Notes under the pieces: model-generated | Told to the model about the DNA's origin: nothing | Databases searched by the model: none | What the model saw: the letters and a program-made list of their open reading frames with translations, nothing else | In this document: positions 51,336 to 59,677 of the stretch, piece by piece | Layout of the letters: every line of letters begins with the position of its first letter | Numbering within the stretch: position 1 is the first letter of the stretch | From: Caballeronia sp. M1242 | Lineage (GTDB): Bacteria > Pseudomonadota > Gammaproteobacteria > Burkholderiales > Burkholderiaceae | Assembly (NCBI RefSeq): GCF_017220215.1 | Contig: NZ_CP071129.1 | Span: forward strand, 2,790,001-2,854,000 | Reading direction: 5' to 3' | Length of the DNA: 64,000 nucleotides | Translations under genes and position numbers: made by a program

Positions 51336-52067
51336 CGTGTGGGCTTCTCCTTCGTTGCTTCAGGCAGAGGGGCACGTCCGGCCGCGCGGTGGGCGAAAAA
51401 CGTCAGCGGACGGCACGCATGCTCACGACCCGCTCCCGCCACGGGCGTAGTTCATTCAGGCGAAACGAATACGAACGAACACGGCGTCACGGAACCGGCC
51501 GTGCACGGATTAGACGATGCGTCCCGGTCCAGTGCGACGCTTAGAGCGAGACTGGCCGGACGCAGCGAACGGCGTTGCAGCGCGATGATCGGAGTTTCGC
51601 GTTGCAAGCGTCGTTCCATTGAGGCGTCCGCCGTCTGGACGGCGCGACGCAGGAAGAAGCGCGATTGTGCCACACAGTCATGTCCCCGGCGAAAACTGCA
51701 AGTTTATGATTCTTATGAGGTAAAGCCGACCGCAGACGTTCTTCTTCGGAAAAGCTGACCGGCAGTCCGCGCGTTTCCAGTGCTTCCGGTGACGTCGTCT
51801 TCAGGTGTTTACAGGTTTACTGTATATAAACGTAGTAGTAGTTAACAAGGCGCCGCAGCCGCTGTGGACAACTAGCTTTTGTGCTTTCCGATCAAGCACA
51901 TGCCAATCGAAAAGGCGCGCGGTAAACCCGGTCGTCTCGCGCCGTTAACTCGGAACAACTTTTAGCGGTTAACGGGTGCTCTCCGGCTTGTCCCGTTTAC
52001 GTACACAATGCGCCCACAGCTCCTTCTTGCGGATTTCGCCGACTTATCCACAGATTTCCGAGGATAA
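51336..52067. other. oriC: Candidate chromosomal replication origin (oriC)
   Basis: This 732-bp gap has no gene. Read on the minus strand from 51871, it shows DnaA box TTGTCCACA (51871-51863), a GC-rich block (51862-51849), then TTGTTAA and CTACTACTA (three DnaA-trio units, 51841-51833), then an AT-rich stretch with TTTATATACAGTAAACC (51830-51814). This is the box, GC spacer, trio and unwinding-element order of known bacterial basal unwinding systems. A perfect DnaA box TTATCCACA lies at 52044-52052, and three GTTAAC hexamers lie at 51841, 51944 and 51968. Gene orientation changes across this point, and parABS lies 25-30 kb away. The dnaA gene itself is not in the window. Confidence 0.65.
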
Positions 52068-53879
52068 CTAGGGCGGGCCGATTTCTCCGTGACGTAACGC
52101 TCGTAAAAAGAATCGCGCGGGATCGACGGCTTCGGCCAGTTCGCGTTCGATCGGCCACGGCTCGCCCTCCGCTTGGGACGCGATCAGTTCTGCCGCGAGC
52201 GTCGCCCAGACGAGCCCGCGCGAACCGAAGGCGAACGCGCCGTGCAAGCCCGGCGTGCGCGGCAGGTCGAGCGGCCATGCGCCGGAAAGACGCCGGGCAT
52301 CGCGGCGGCCGGCGGCTTCGTCGGCGAGCGCGCCGATCATCGGCATGCGATCACTCGTCACGCAGCGAAACGCCACCCGGCCCTGCGCGGCGCGTATGTC
52401 GTCCAGCCCGCCGAGCATGCGCCCGACGCGCTCGACGTTCTCCATATGCCCGGCTTCGCGCACGTGCGGATCAGTCGCGTCGATGTCGTAGGTCGCGCCG
52501 ATCAGCGCGCGACGCGCGCTGAGCGGCACCGCGTAGCCGTCGCCGACCACGGGCAGCGTCAGCGCATCGAGCGGGCTCTCCTCGACAATCGAAAGCTGGC
52601 CGCGCACGCCGCGGGTCGGATCGCCGTGCAGGCTGGCCAGACGCGCCGCGTCGTGCGCATTGGCGAGCACCATAACCGGCGCTTTCGCGATCAGTTCGCC
52701 TTGGGCGTCGAAAGCACGCCAGTCGCGGCCGTCGAATGCAATCCGCGCGACGGCCGTATTCATGCGCGTGGTGAGCGCGTCGCCGGCTGCCGCGAGTTGA
52801 GCCGCGCAGACCGCGGCCGGCGAAATGGCGCCGCCGCGCGGAAAGAGCCAGCCGCCTCGCGCGACTTCTACGCCTGCCACGCGCGAAGCGTCGTCGCGCG
52901 TCATCGGCGTCACGTAGTCGCGCGGATAGCCGAATCGCGCGATGGCGTCGGCGAGCGCATTCGCGTCTTCTTCCGTATCGGCGATTTGCAGCAAACCCGC
53001 GCTGCGCCCCAAGTCGTGGCCTGCGGCTTCGAGCGTCTGCCATCGTTGCAGCGCGCACAGGAAGCCCGCCCGCGTGAGGCGCGCGGCGATGCTGTCGTCG
53101 CGCCAGACGATCGGATGAAAGACGCCAGCAGGATTACCCGACGCGTCCCGCGCGGGCGATGCGTGCCGGTCGATCAGCGTCACGCGCCAGCCGCGCGACG
53201 CGAAGCACGACGTCACCGCGCACCCCGCCAGTCCCGCGCCGATGACGATGGCCTCGCGCGTGGTGACATTCGCGGGCAGCGGCGGCTCATGACGCCGAAC
53301 GCGCCAGCGCGGCCTGAAGCGCCCAGCGATTCGACCGTCGCCAAGACGGCATTCGAAGCCGGAGGCAGCGAGCGCGCGCGTCCACGAGTCGCGGCCTGGC
53401 TCGGCGACGTCGACGCAGAGCGTCGCGCCATCGCCCGCGAAGCGCGCGAGCGTCTTGCTCCACTTGCGCGGATCGTCGTCTGGCGTCGCGTCGACATGAA
53501 AAGCGTCCGCGCGCAGCCAGAGCTTCGACAGCATGTCGTCGCCGACGGCAAGCGTGAGCACGACGCGCCCCGCTTCGAATTCCAGCCGATGCACGCCGGG
53601 CACGCGCATCGGCCAGACGCGGGGAAGTTCGGCTAAGAGAGGATCGCTGTCGGCGGCCGGCGGCGTATCGAGGGTGCGCAGTGGCGCGACCGCGACCACA
53701 TGCAGGCGCTCGCAGCGCGAGGCGTCGTCGCGCCAAAGACGCCATAGCGCCAGAAAGAGACTGTGAGTGTCGAAGCGCGCGGCGGCATCGACGAAGGTGA
53801 ACACGCGCTTCGTCTTCCAGCGCGCCGGAAGATCGTGCAGCGCGAGAAGCGGCTCGCTAACGGGCGATGTATCGGTCAT
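52068..53879 (-). CDS. mnmC: MnmC-type FAD oxidoreductase with degenerate methyltransferase domain
   Basis: The 603-residue protein aligns with MnmC, the bifunctional enzyme that finishes mnm5s2U34 in tRNA. The FAD domain (about residues 205-600) is intact: EAIVIGAGLAGCAV (GxGxxG at 214-219), DASGNPAGVFHPIV, GGAISPAAVCAAQLAAAG and FAFGSRGLVWATLAAELIA. The N-terminal half aligns in order with the methyltransferase domain (WPMRVPGVHRLEFEAGRVVLTL). It lacks about 50 residues at its N-terminus, and the SAM-binding ETGFGTG-type loop is replaced around residue 31 by DAAARFD. The catalytic DGFAP region reads DATPDDDP. The methylation step is thus probably lost. The start is ATG 53879. Confidence 0.88.
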   Translation of the reverse strand: MTDTSPVSEPLLALHDLPARWKTKRVFTFVDAAARFDTHSLFLALWRLWRDDASRCERLHVVAVAPLRTLDTPPAADSDPLLAELPRVWPMRVPGVHRLEFEAGRVVLTLAVGDDMLSKLWLRADAFHVDATPDDDPRKWSKTLARFAGDGATLCVDVAEPGRDSWTRALAASGFECRLGDGRIAGRFRPRWRVRRHEPPLPANVTTREAIVIGAGLAGCAVTSCFASRGWRVTLIDRHASPARDASGNPAGVFHPIVWRDDSIAARLTRAGFLCALQRWQTLEAAGHDLGRSAGLLQIADTEEDANALADAIARFGYPRDYVTPMTRDDASRVAGVEVARGGWLFPRGGAISPAAVCAAQLAAAGDALTTRMNTAVARIAFDGRDWRAFDAQGELIAKAPVMVLANAHDAARLASLHGDPTRGVRGQLSIVEESPLDALTLPVVGDGYAVPLSARRALIGATYDIDATDPHVREAGHMENVERVGRMLGGLDDIRAAQGRVAFRCVTSDRMPMIGALADEAAGRRDARRLSGAWPLDLPRTPGLHGAFAFGSRGLVWATLAAELIASQAEGEPWPIERELAEAVDPARFFLRALRHGEIGPP

Positions 53880-54383
53880 GCATCGAACCTGGGAGGGAAA
53901 GCGGGCGTCTGTGAGGCGTCGGATAGTCGGCGAACGCCGACACGCGCCGCACTGAAGCACGACCGGTTGCATCCGCGAAAGCCAGTACCGACAAGGCTTA
54001 CAGCGCGAAACGGCCAAGGAATTGGCGATGAAACGTTGGCAAAAACCAACGGCGCGCTGTCCGATCAGGCGGCTTCGGCATACGAAAGCGAGCCGCGCGT
54101 GATCGGCCCTACGGAGGCCGCCCGGAACAGCCCGTTACATAAGGGTAAATCTTTGAAACCCTTGTCCAGATTGGGTTTGCGCTGCGCTATCATACCAAGC
54201 GCCTCGTTCGAAGGCGGCGCGAGGGATTTGATGGGATGCAACGCCGGTGACATGGCGCGAAACTGCGCCGAATCGTCGGACGGACGCGCCAGAGGCCCGT
54301 CCCTACTCGACTGCACGGCTTGCGCACGTATAATCGGCGCGTTCGCGCTGTTCGTGTCAACCTAAACTGATAAAGGAACCTTA
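53880..54383. other. Gap between mnmC and the HU gene
   Basis: I see no gene in these 504 bp. A small inverted repeat AAGGGT/ACCCTT spans 54141-54163. The HU promoter lies at the right end. The mnmC promoter should be near 53900-54000, but no clear -35/-10 pair stands out. Confidence 0.4.
54307..54334 (+). promoter_or_regulatory. Probable sigma-70 promoter of the HU gene
   Basis: TCGACT (54307-54312), a 16-bp spacer and a perfect -10 TATAAT (54329-54334) lie 50 bp upstream of the HU start. Confidence 0.65.
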
Positions 54384-54662
54384 ATGAACAAACAGGAATT
54401 GATCGACGCCGTAGCCGCTCAGACCGGCGCCAGCAAAGCTCAAACCGGCGAGACGCTGGACACGTTGCTCGAAGTCATCAAGAAGGCTGTCTCGAAGGGT
54501 GACGCAGTTCAGTTGATCGGTTTCGGCAGCTTCGGTTCGGGAAAGCGCGCAGCACGCACGGGCCGTAACCCGAAGACCGGCGAATCCATCAAGATTCCGG
54601 CCGCCAAGACCGTCAAGTTCACGGCTGGCAAGGCATTCAAGGACGCAGTCAACAAGCGCTGA
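54384..54662 (+). CDS. hup: DNA-binding protein HU
   Basis: The 92-residue histone-like protein bends and compacts DNA. It has the HU pattern [15 protein letters not shown] at the N-terminus, [29 protein letters not shown] with the DNA-inserting arm, and the final [19 protein letters not shown] lies just upstream of ATG 54384. Which HU paralogue it is cannot be decided, so the symbol is generic. Position beside the candidate origin is interesting because HU assists origin opening in other bacteria. Confidence 0.96.
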   Translation: MNKQELIDAVAAQTGASKAQTGETLDTLLEVIKKAVSKGDAVQLIGFGSFGSGKRAARTGRNPKTGESIKIPAAKTVKFTAGKAFKDAVNKR

Positions 54663-54842
54663 GCGTCTGGCCCGTCGCGGCCCGCCTCGCTGCGCAGCGC
54701 CTGGCAGCTCTTTCAGCGTTTATCAGCGCCATCGCTCGTGTTTAGTTGTACCGTGTTCGTATCTTGATAGCGCCCGTCTTGCGCAAGCTACTCAGGTTCG
54801 TCCGCATGAGCGGAAAAAAGCCGGAGACCAAGAGGACCATGA

Positions 54843-54867
54843 AACCCGCCATCGGCGGGTTTTTTTT
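54843..54867 (+). terminator. Intrinsic terminator downstream of HU
   Basis: AACCCGCC (54843-54850), loop ATC and GGCGGGTT (54854-54861) form an 8-bp perfect stem followed by a T-run to 54867. It lies 180 bp after the HU stop and 6 bp before the convergent CobW-type gene. The 54663-54842 stretch shows nothing else. Confidence 0.9.
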
Positions 54868-54873
54868 CATCTT

Positions 54874-56091
54874 CTAATGCCGATGATGGTCTTCGCAATC
54901 GCAGTCGGGTCCGTGGTCGTGATCGTGCTCATGGTCGTGCTCGTGGTCGTGATCCTCGACATCCCACGCGGGAAACGGGTCGTCGAATTGCTGCCACGCA
55001 TCGCTGCCGCGCGTCCATTCGTCGTCGGTCAACAGGCACGCGTCGAACTTGCGCTGCCATGCCTCGATGTCGAGATCGACGCCCATCAGCACCAGTTCCT
55101 GCCGTCGATCGCCGATGCTGTTGTCGTCCGGATCGCCGAACCATTCCGCGACGATCTCCGCTTCCAGCTCCGGATCATCCGTTGGCCATTCGCTTCTGTC
55201 CTGCGCGGCCCACCACACGCCAGCCGGACCGTGCCGCAACGTGCCGCCCGCCTGCGACAACGACCCGCCGACGACACTGCGCGTCGCGAGCCAGAAGAAG
55301 CCCTTCGCGCGCAGCACGTCGCGCCATTCCTCATGCAGCAAATTCCACAGCCGTTCCGGATGAAACGGCCTACGCGCCCGATAGACGAAATGCCGGACGC
55401 CCGACGCATCCGCGTCGCTGCTGGCTTCGTGTTCATCATTCAGAATCGCGAGCCAGCCTGCGGCGCTGCCGGTCGCATCCAGATCGAAACGGCCGGTGTT
55501 CACTAGTTCGCCGAGCGGCGCTTTGCCGTGTTCCGTCCGCAGCAGGACAGCGCGCGGATTCAGCGCGCGGAGGATGTGCGCCAACCGGTCCAGCTCGTCC
55601 TGGCCGACCAAGTCCGTCTTGTTGATGACGATCACGTCGCAGAATTCGATCTGCTCCACGAGCGCCTCCACGACCGTTTTGTCTTCGTCGGACGCTTCGC
55701 CACCGAGCAAGATGCCGCGTTCCGCAAGCGACTCCGCCGACGCGTAGTCGCGCATGAAAGTCGATGCGTCGACGACGGTGACGAACGTATCGAGATGCGC
55801 GCGGCCTGCAAAAGGCGCGTCTTCGTCGTCGCCGAAAGCGAAGTGCTCGGCGATATCCATCGGATTCACGCCGGGCGGCGCTTCGATCACGATCGCATCG
55901 AAACGAGGCTGCTGCTCGGCGAGTCGCGTGATGGCATCGGCGATGGACTGCATCGCGTCATCGCCCGCGCCGCAAGCGAAGGAACCGATGCACACGCCCT
56001 CGCTGTTGTTAAGCAATGCATCGAGGAGCGTGGACTTGCCCGCGCCGACGAAACCCGAGAGCACGGTGACTGGCAGTGGCGTTTGGTTCAT
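54874..56091 (-). CDS. CobW/G3E-family GTPase lacking the CxCC motif, with a His-rich tail
   Basis: The 405-residue protein is a COG0523-type G3E GTPase. It has Walker [12 protein letters not shown] (residues 13-23), the Walker B-like IVIEAPPGVNP, VTVVDASTFMRDY, the guanine-specificity NKTD in DVIVINKTDLVG and the CobW C-terminal domain (VYRARRPFHPERLWNLL, KGFFWLATR). Relatives have about 40 more residues after the first helix, including switch I and CxCC, the metal-binding site. Here that part is replaced by a short CIGSFACGAGDD (residues 34-45). The C-terminal tail alternates Asp/Glu and His and has ten His and two Cys. ATG 56091 fits relatives; GTG 56121 is an alternative. Confidence 0.88.
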   Translation of the reverse strand: MNQTPLPVTVLSGFVGAGKSTLLDALLNNSEGVCIGSFACGAGDDAMQSIADAITRLAEQQPRFDAIVIEAPPGVNPMDIAEHFAFGDDEDAPFAGRAHLDTFVTVVDASTFMRDYASAESLAERGILLGGEASDEDKTVVEALVEQIEFCDVIVINKTDLVGQDELDRLAHILRALNPRAVLLRTEHGKAPLGELVNTGRFDLDATGSAAGWLAILNDEHEASSDADASGVRHFVYRARRPFHPERLWNLLHEEWRDVLRAKGFFWLATRSVVGGSLSQAGGTLRHGPAGVWWAAQDRSEWPTDDPELEAEIVAEWFGDPDDNSIGDRRQELVLMGVDLDIEAWQRKFDACLLTDDEWTRGSDAWQQFDDPFPAWDVEDHDHEHDHEHDHDHGPDCDCEDHHRH

Positions 56092-56198
56092 TGCGGGCGT
56101 GTGGACGAGAATCGAAGTCACGATTCTGCATCAAACGCGGGGTGAGCGGAGGCTAGCCACCGAGCGGCGCGGCGGCTCGCGCACTGGAGAACCGGGAA

Positions 56199-56645
56199 TT
56201 ACTTCGACGCTTGCAGCAACTTCCAGCGCCGCAAAATCTCGATGATCTGCGCCGAGTACTTGTCGCGCAGCGCGGGCGTTTCGGAATGGTAGGCACCGAC
56301 GGCCTGCCACGAATTGCCGTACTTGTTCATCTTCTGGCGCAAATGCCATGCGGCGACGTAGACGCTCTTGCACGGCTCCATCAGCGTGCCGCTGGAAATG
56401 CCGTATTGGGAAAGCGTGTTGAGGTGGATCGAATTGATCTGCATCAGCCCGTAGTCGGTCGAGCCATTGGCGTTCTTGTTGATGGCGTCGGGCTTGTTGT
56501 GGGATTCCTGCCAGGCGATGGCGCGCAGAATGAGCGGATTGACCTTCTGATACTTCGCTGCTTCGTCGAAACAGTCGGCGTGAGCGGACGCGGCCGCCAG
56601 CATGGCGCCGCATCCCATCGCAAGTATTCGCAGGAATCGCTTCAT
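56199..56645 (-). CDS. Lytic transglycosylase (SLT domain, IagB/VirB1-like)
   Basis: The 148-residue protein has a signal peptide (RILAMGCGAMLAAASAHA) and one SLT domain with catalytic Glu in AIAWQESHNKPDA, followed by NGSTDYGLMQINSIH. It cuts peptidoglycan glycan strands in the periplasm. Small enzymes of this size are often tied to secretion systems or pili, and this gene sits 580 bp from the start of the divergent type II secretion operon. A role in clearing wall for the secretion complex is possible. Confidence 0.9.
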   Translation of the reverse strand: MKRFLRILAMGCGAMLAAASAHADCFDEAAKYQKVNPLILRAIAWQESHNKPDAINKNANGSTDYGLMQINSIHLNTLSQYGISSGTLMEPCKSVYVAAWHLRQKMNKYGNSWQAVGAYHSETPALRDKYSAQIIEILRRWKLLQASK

Positions 56646-57226
56646 CTTCGTTCTACTCCATCCGCCTGTGCGGAACCGTCATGCTGCCGGCGCCGCGCCT
56701 CGCGCGTGCGCCAAGATTCGTTGTCCGCTCTCGTCTGCGGCGCGGCGGCATCGGGAAAACCCGAGCTACGCGTCGCCGCCTGGGGAACGGAACCGCCCGT
56801 ATGATACCGGCTGACGTCTGCGACCATAAGTTGGCTAGCCGACATAGGCCCAACCGAGGGCGGATTGGACCAACGGGAATCATCGGCTGCCTATCGGCGG
56901 TTTCTTAAACGTATGAATAATAAAGTAATCTAATCGGGTTACAATTCGTGTCCCGCGTGCGCCGCTTGTCAGACAAAAGCCCTCCGATGGGTTATCGGCA
57001 GGCGCTCTGGAAGCTTGAGCACGCTGGAACACTTGGCATGCAGCCGCCGGGCGAAACGGCGGCGAACGAAGTTGCACTTTTTCGTTACACAAAGCTGCTA
57101 TCGTCACATTTTTATAAATAATCGAGGTCGGGCGGACACGTTCGCACCACGGTTGGCAGCGCCCTCGGATTGACGAACGGTGCTGCCTTAGCCGGTTCTT
57201 TGTATCCCGGCTCAGACATCACATCC
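56646..57226. other. Divergent gap between the transglycosylase and gspD
   Basis: No gene is supported in these 581 bp. The stretch 56905-56950 is AT-rich with ATGAATAATAAAGTAATC. Near the gspD side TTTTTATAAATAATCG (about 57106-57125) could hold a promoter, but no clean -35/-10 pair is visible. Confidence 0.4.
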
Positions 57227-59677
57227 ATGAGAAGACAACCTATGGCACTGCGTCGCATCGCGACGGCACTGCTGGCGGCGGGACTTATCGTCGCGCAAGC
57301 CGCGCACGCGCAAGTGACGTTGAATTTCGTCAATGCCGATATCGACCAGGTCGCGAAGGCGATCGGCGCGGCCACCGGCAAAACCATCATCGTCGATCCC
57401 CGCGTCAAGGGACAGCTCAACCTCGTCTCCGAAAATCCGGTGCCGGAGGAGCAGGCGCTGAAGACGCTGCAGGCGTCGCTGCGCATGCAGGGCTTCTCGC
57501 TCGTGCAGGATCACGGCGTTCTGAAGGTCGTGCCCGAAGCCGACGCCAAGCTGCAAGGCGTGCCGACCTACGTCGGCAATGCGCCGCCGGCGCGCGGCGA
57601 TCAGGTCGTCACGCAGGTGTTCGTGCTGCACAACGAGTCGGCGAACAACATTCTGCCGGTGCTGCGGCCGCTCATCTCGCCGAACAACACCATCGCCGCT
57701 TATCCGGCGAACAACACGCTCGTCGTCACGGACTACGCGGACAACGTGCGGCGCATCGCGGGCATCATCGCGGGCATCGACACAGCGGCGGGCCGTGAAG
57801 TCGACATCGTGCAGCTGAAGAACGCGAACGCAATCGATGTCGCGGACCAGATGAACAAGCTGCTCGATCCCGGCACCATCGGCAGCACGGACGCGACGCT
57901 GAAAGTCACCGTCACGCCCGACGCGCGCACCAATTCCCTGATGTTCCGCGCCTCCAGCAGCGCGCGGCTCGCGGCGGCCAAGGAACTGGCGAGGAAGCTG
58001 GATGCGCCCACCTCGCAACCGGGCAACATGCACGTCGTGCCGCTGCGCAACGCCGACGCGACGCGGCTCGCGAAGACGCTGCGCGCCATGCTGGGCAAGG
58101 GCAGCGGCAACTCGGACAACTCGTCCAACAACTCCGGCTCCAACTCGTCGAATTCCTTCGGGCAGAGCGGGCTCGGCAACTCGTCGACCTCGACGGGCAC
58201 GTCTGGCGTTCCGCCACTGCCCGGCGGCCTCGGCAGCAGCGGTTCCGGCACGGGCAACAACCCGATTTCCGGCACCGGCGGCACGCGCGACGCGGGCTTT
58301 TCGTCGAACAAGGACAACGACACCGGCAACGACACAGGCGGCGGCGGCATGATCCAGGCGGATTCGGCGACGAATTCGCTCATCATCACGGCAGCCGATC
58401 CGGTCTATCGCAACTTGCGCGCGGTGATCGATCAGCTCGACGCGCGCCGCTCGCAGGTTTATATCGAAGCGTTGATCGTCGAACTCTCGGCCACGACCGG
58501 CGCGAATCTCGGCATACAGTGGCAGGGCTTGCTGCTCTCGAACGGCGGCAACAACGCGCTCTACGGCAGCTCGAGCTTCGGCTCGGGCAACACGAACATC
58601 TTCGACCTGACCCTGCAGGGCAATGCGATCGCGCAGAATCCGTCGGCGGTCACGTCGACCACGGGCCTGCTCGCCAACGGCCTGAACATCGGTCTGTTGC
58701 ACCGCTTCGGCAATCTGTTCGGGCTCGGCGGCCTGCTTCAGGCGCTTTCCACCTCGGCGGATGCGAACATTCTGTCCACGCCGAACCTGATCACGCTCGA
58801 CAACGAGGAAGCGAAGATCGTCGTCGGTCAGAACGTGCCGGTGGTGACGGGCTCGTACGCCACGCCGACCGCGAACGCCGCCACGTCCGTGACCGCGTTC
58901 AACACGTTCGACCGCCGCGACGTGGGCGTGACGCTGCACGTCAAGCCGCAGATCACCGACGGCGGCGTGCTCAAGCTCCAGATCTATCAGGAAGATTCGA
59001 GCGTCGACGCGACGACCAAGACCGATCCGGGCGGCGTGACCATCAACACGCGCTCGGTGCAATCGACCATTCTCGCCGACGACGGCGAGATCGTCGTGCT
59101 GGGCGGTTTGATGCAGGATCAGTACAACAACAACAACAGCAAGATTCCGCTGCTTGGCGACATCCCGTTCATCGGCAGCCTGTTCCGCAGCGAAAGCAAG
59201 ACGCGCACGAAGACGAACCTCATGGTGTTCCTGCGCCCGGTGATCGTTCGGGATCAGGCGACGGCCTCGCAGATCGCCAATACGCGCTATGAATATCTGC
59301 GCAATCAGCAGTACGGTTCGACGACGGACAACCGCCTGATCAAGGACCAGAACGTGCCGATGATGCCGCCGAAGCCGCTCGGTCCGAGCGAAGGCGGTGG
59401 CGCTCCGGCCCAGAATCTGCTCGACTGGAACAACCTGACGCGCGGCGTGCCCAGCTCGACGCTGCCGCAGGATCCGAACGCGGGTCCCGCGCCGCAGCCG
59501 TATCAGAGCGCGCCGCAGAGCACTTACCCGGCGCCCGCGAACGGCGCGACCAACGCGATGCCCGGCAACGCGGCGACGAACGCCATGCCCGGCAACGCCG
59601 CGACGGGCTACGCGGTGCCGAACAACGCGCCGAGCGCCGCGCCGCTCGGCGGCAATCAGACGGGAGGACAGCCGTGA
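57227..59677 (+). CDS. gspD: Type II secretion outer-membrane secretin GspD
   Basis: The 816-residue secretin forms the outer-membrane pore. It has a signal peptide (RRIATALLAAGLIVAQAAHA), N-domains (VTLNFVNADIDQVAKAIGAATGKTIIVDP; VFVLHNESANNILPVLRPLISP) and the secretin core (VYIEALIVELSATTG; ANILSTPNLITLDNEEAKIVVGQNVPV; VGVTLHVKPQITDGG; VLGGLMQD; RTKTNLMVFLRPVI). Residues about 290-378 are a Ser/Asn/Gly-rich insert in an N-domain. The last ~100 residues are Pro/Gln/Ala/Asn-rich with a 27-bp tandem repeat (59546-59599, ATNAMPGNA). The start is either ATG 57227 or ATG 57242. It heads the operon and overlaps gspE by 4 nt. Confidence 0.95.
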   Translation: MRRQPMALRRIATALLAAGLIVAQAAHAQVTLNFVNADIDQVAKAIGAATGKTIIVDPRVKGQLNLVSENPVPEEQALKTLQASLRMQGFSLVQDHGVLKVVPEADAKLQGVPTYVGNAPPARGDQVVTQVFVLHNESANNILPVLRPLISPNNTIAAYPANNTLVVTDYADNVRRIAGIIAGIDTAAGREVDIVQLKNANAIDVADQMNKLLDPGTIGSTDATLKVTVTPDARTNSLMFRASSSARLAAAKELARKLDAPTSQPGNMHVVPLRNADATRLAKTLRAMLGKGSGNSDNSSNNSGSNSSNSFGQSGLGNSSTSTGTSGVPPLPGGLGSSGSGTGNNPISGTGGTRDAGFSSNKDNDTGNDTGGGGMIQADSATNSLIITAADPVYRNLRAVIDQLDARRSQVYIEALIVELSATTGANLGIQWQGLLLSNGGNNALYGSSSFGSGNTNIFDLTLQGNAIAQNPSAVTSTTGLLANGLNIGLLHRFGNLFGLGGLLQALSTSADANILSTPNLITLDNEEAKIVVGQNVPVVTGSYATPTANAATSVTAFNTFDRRDVGVTLHVKPQITDGGVLKLQIYQEDSSVDATTKTDPGGVTINTRSVQSTILADDGEIVVLGGLMQDQYNNNNSKIPLLGDIPFIGSLFRSESKTRTKTNLMVFLRPVIVRDQATASQIANTRYEYLRNQQYGSTTDNRLIKDQNVPMMPPKPLGPSEGGGAPAQNLLDWNNLTRGVPSSTLPQDPNAGPAPQPYQSAPQSTYPAPANGATNAMPGNAATNAMPGNAATGYAVPNNAPSAAPLGGNQTGGQP

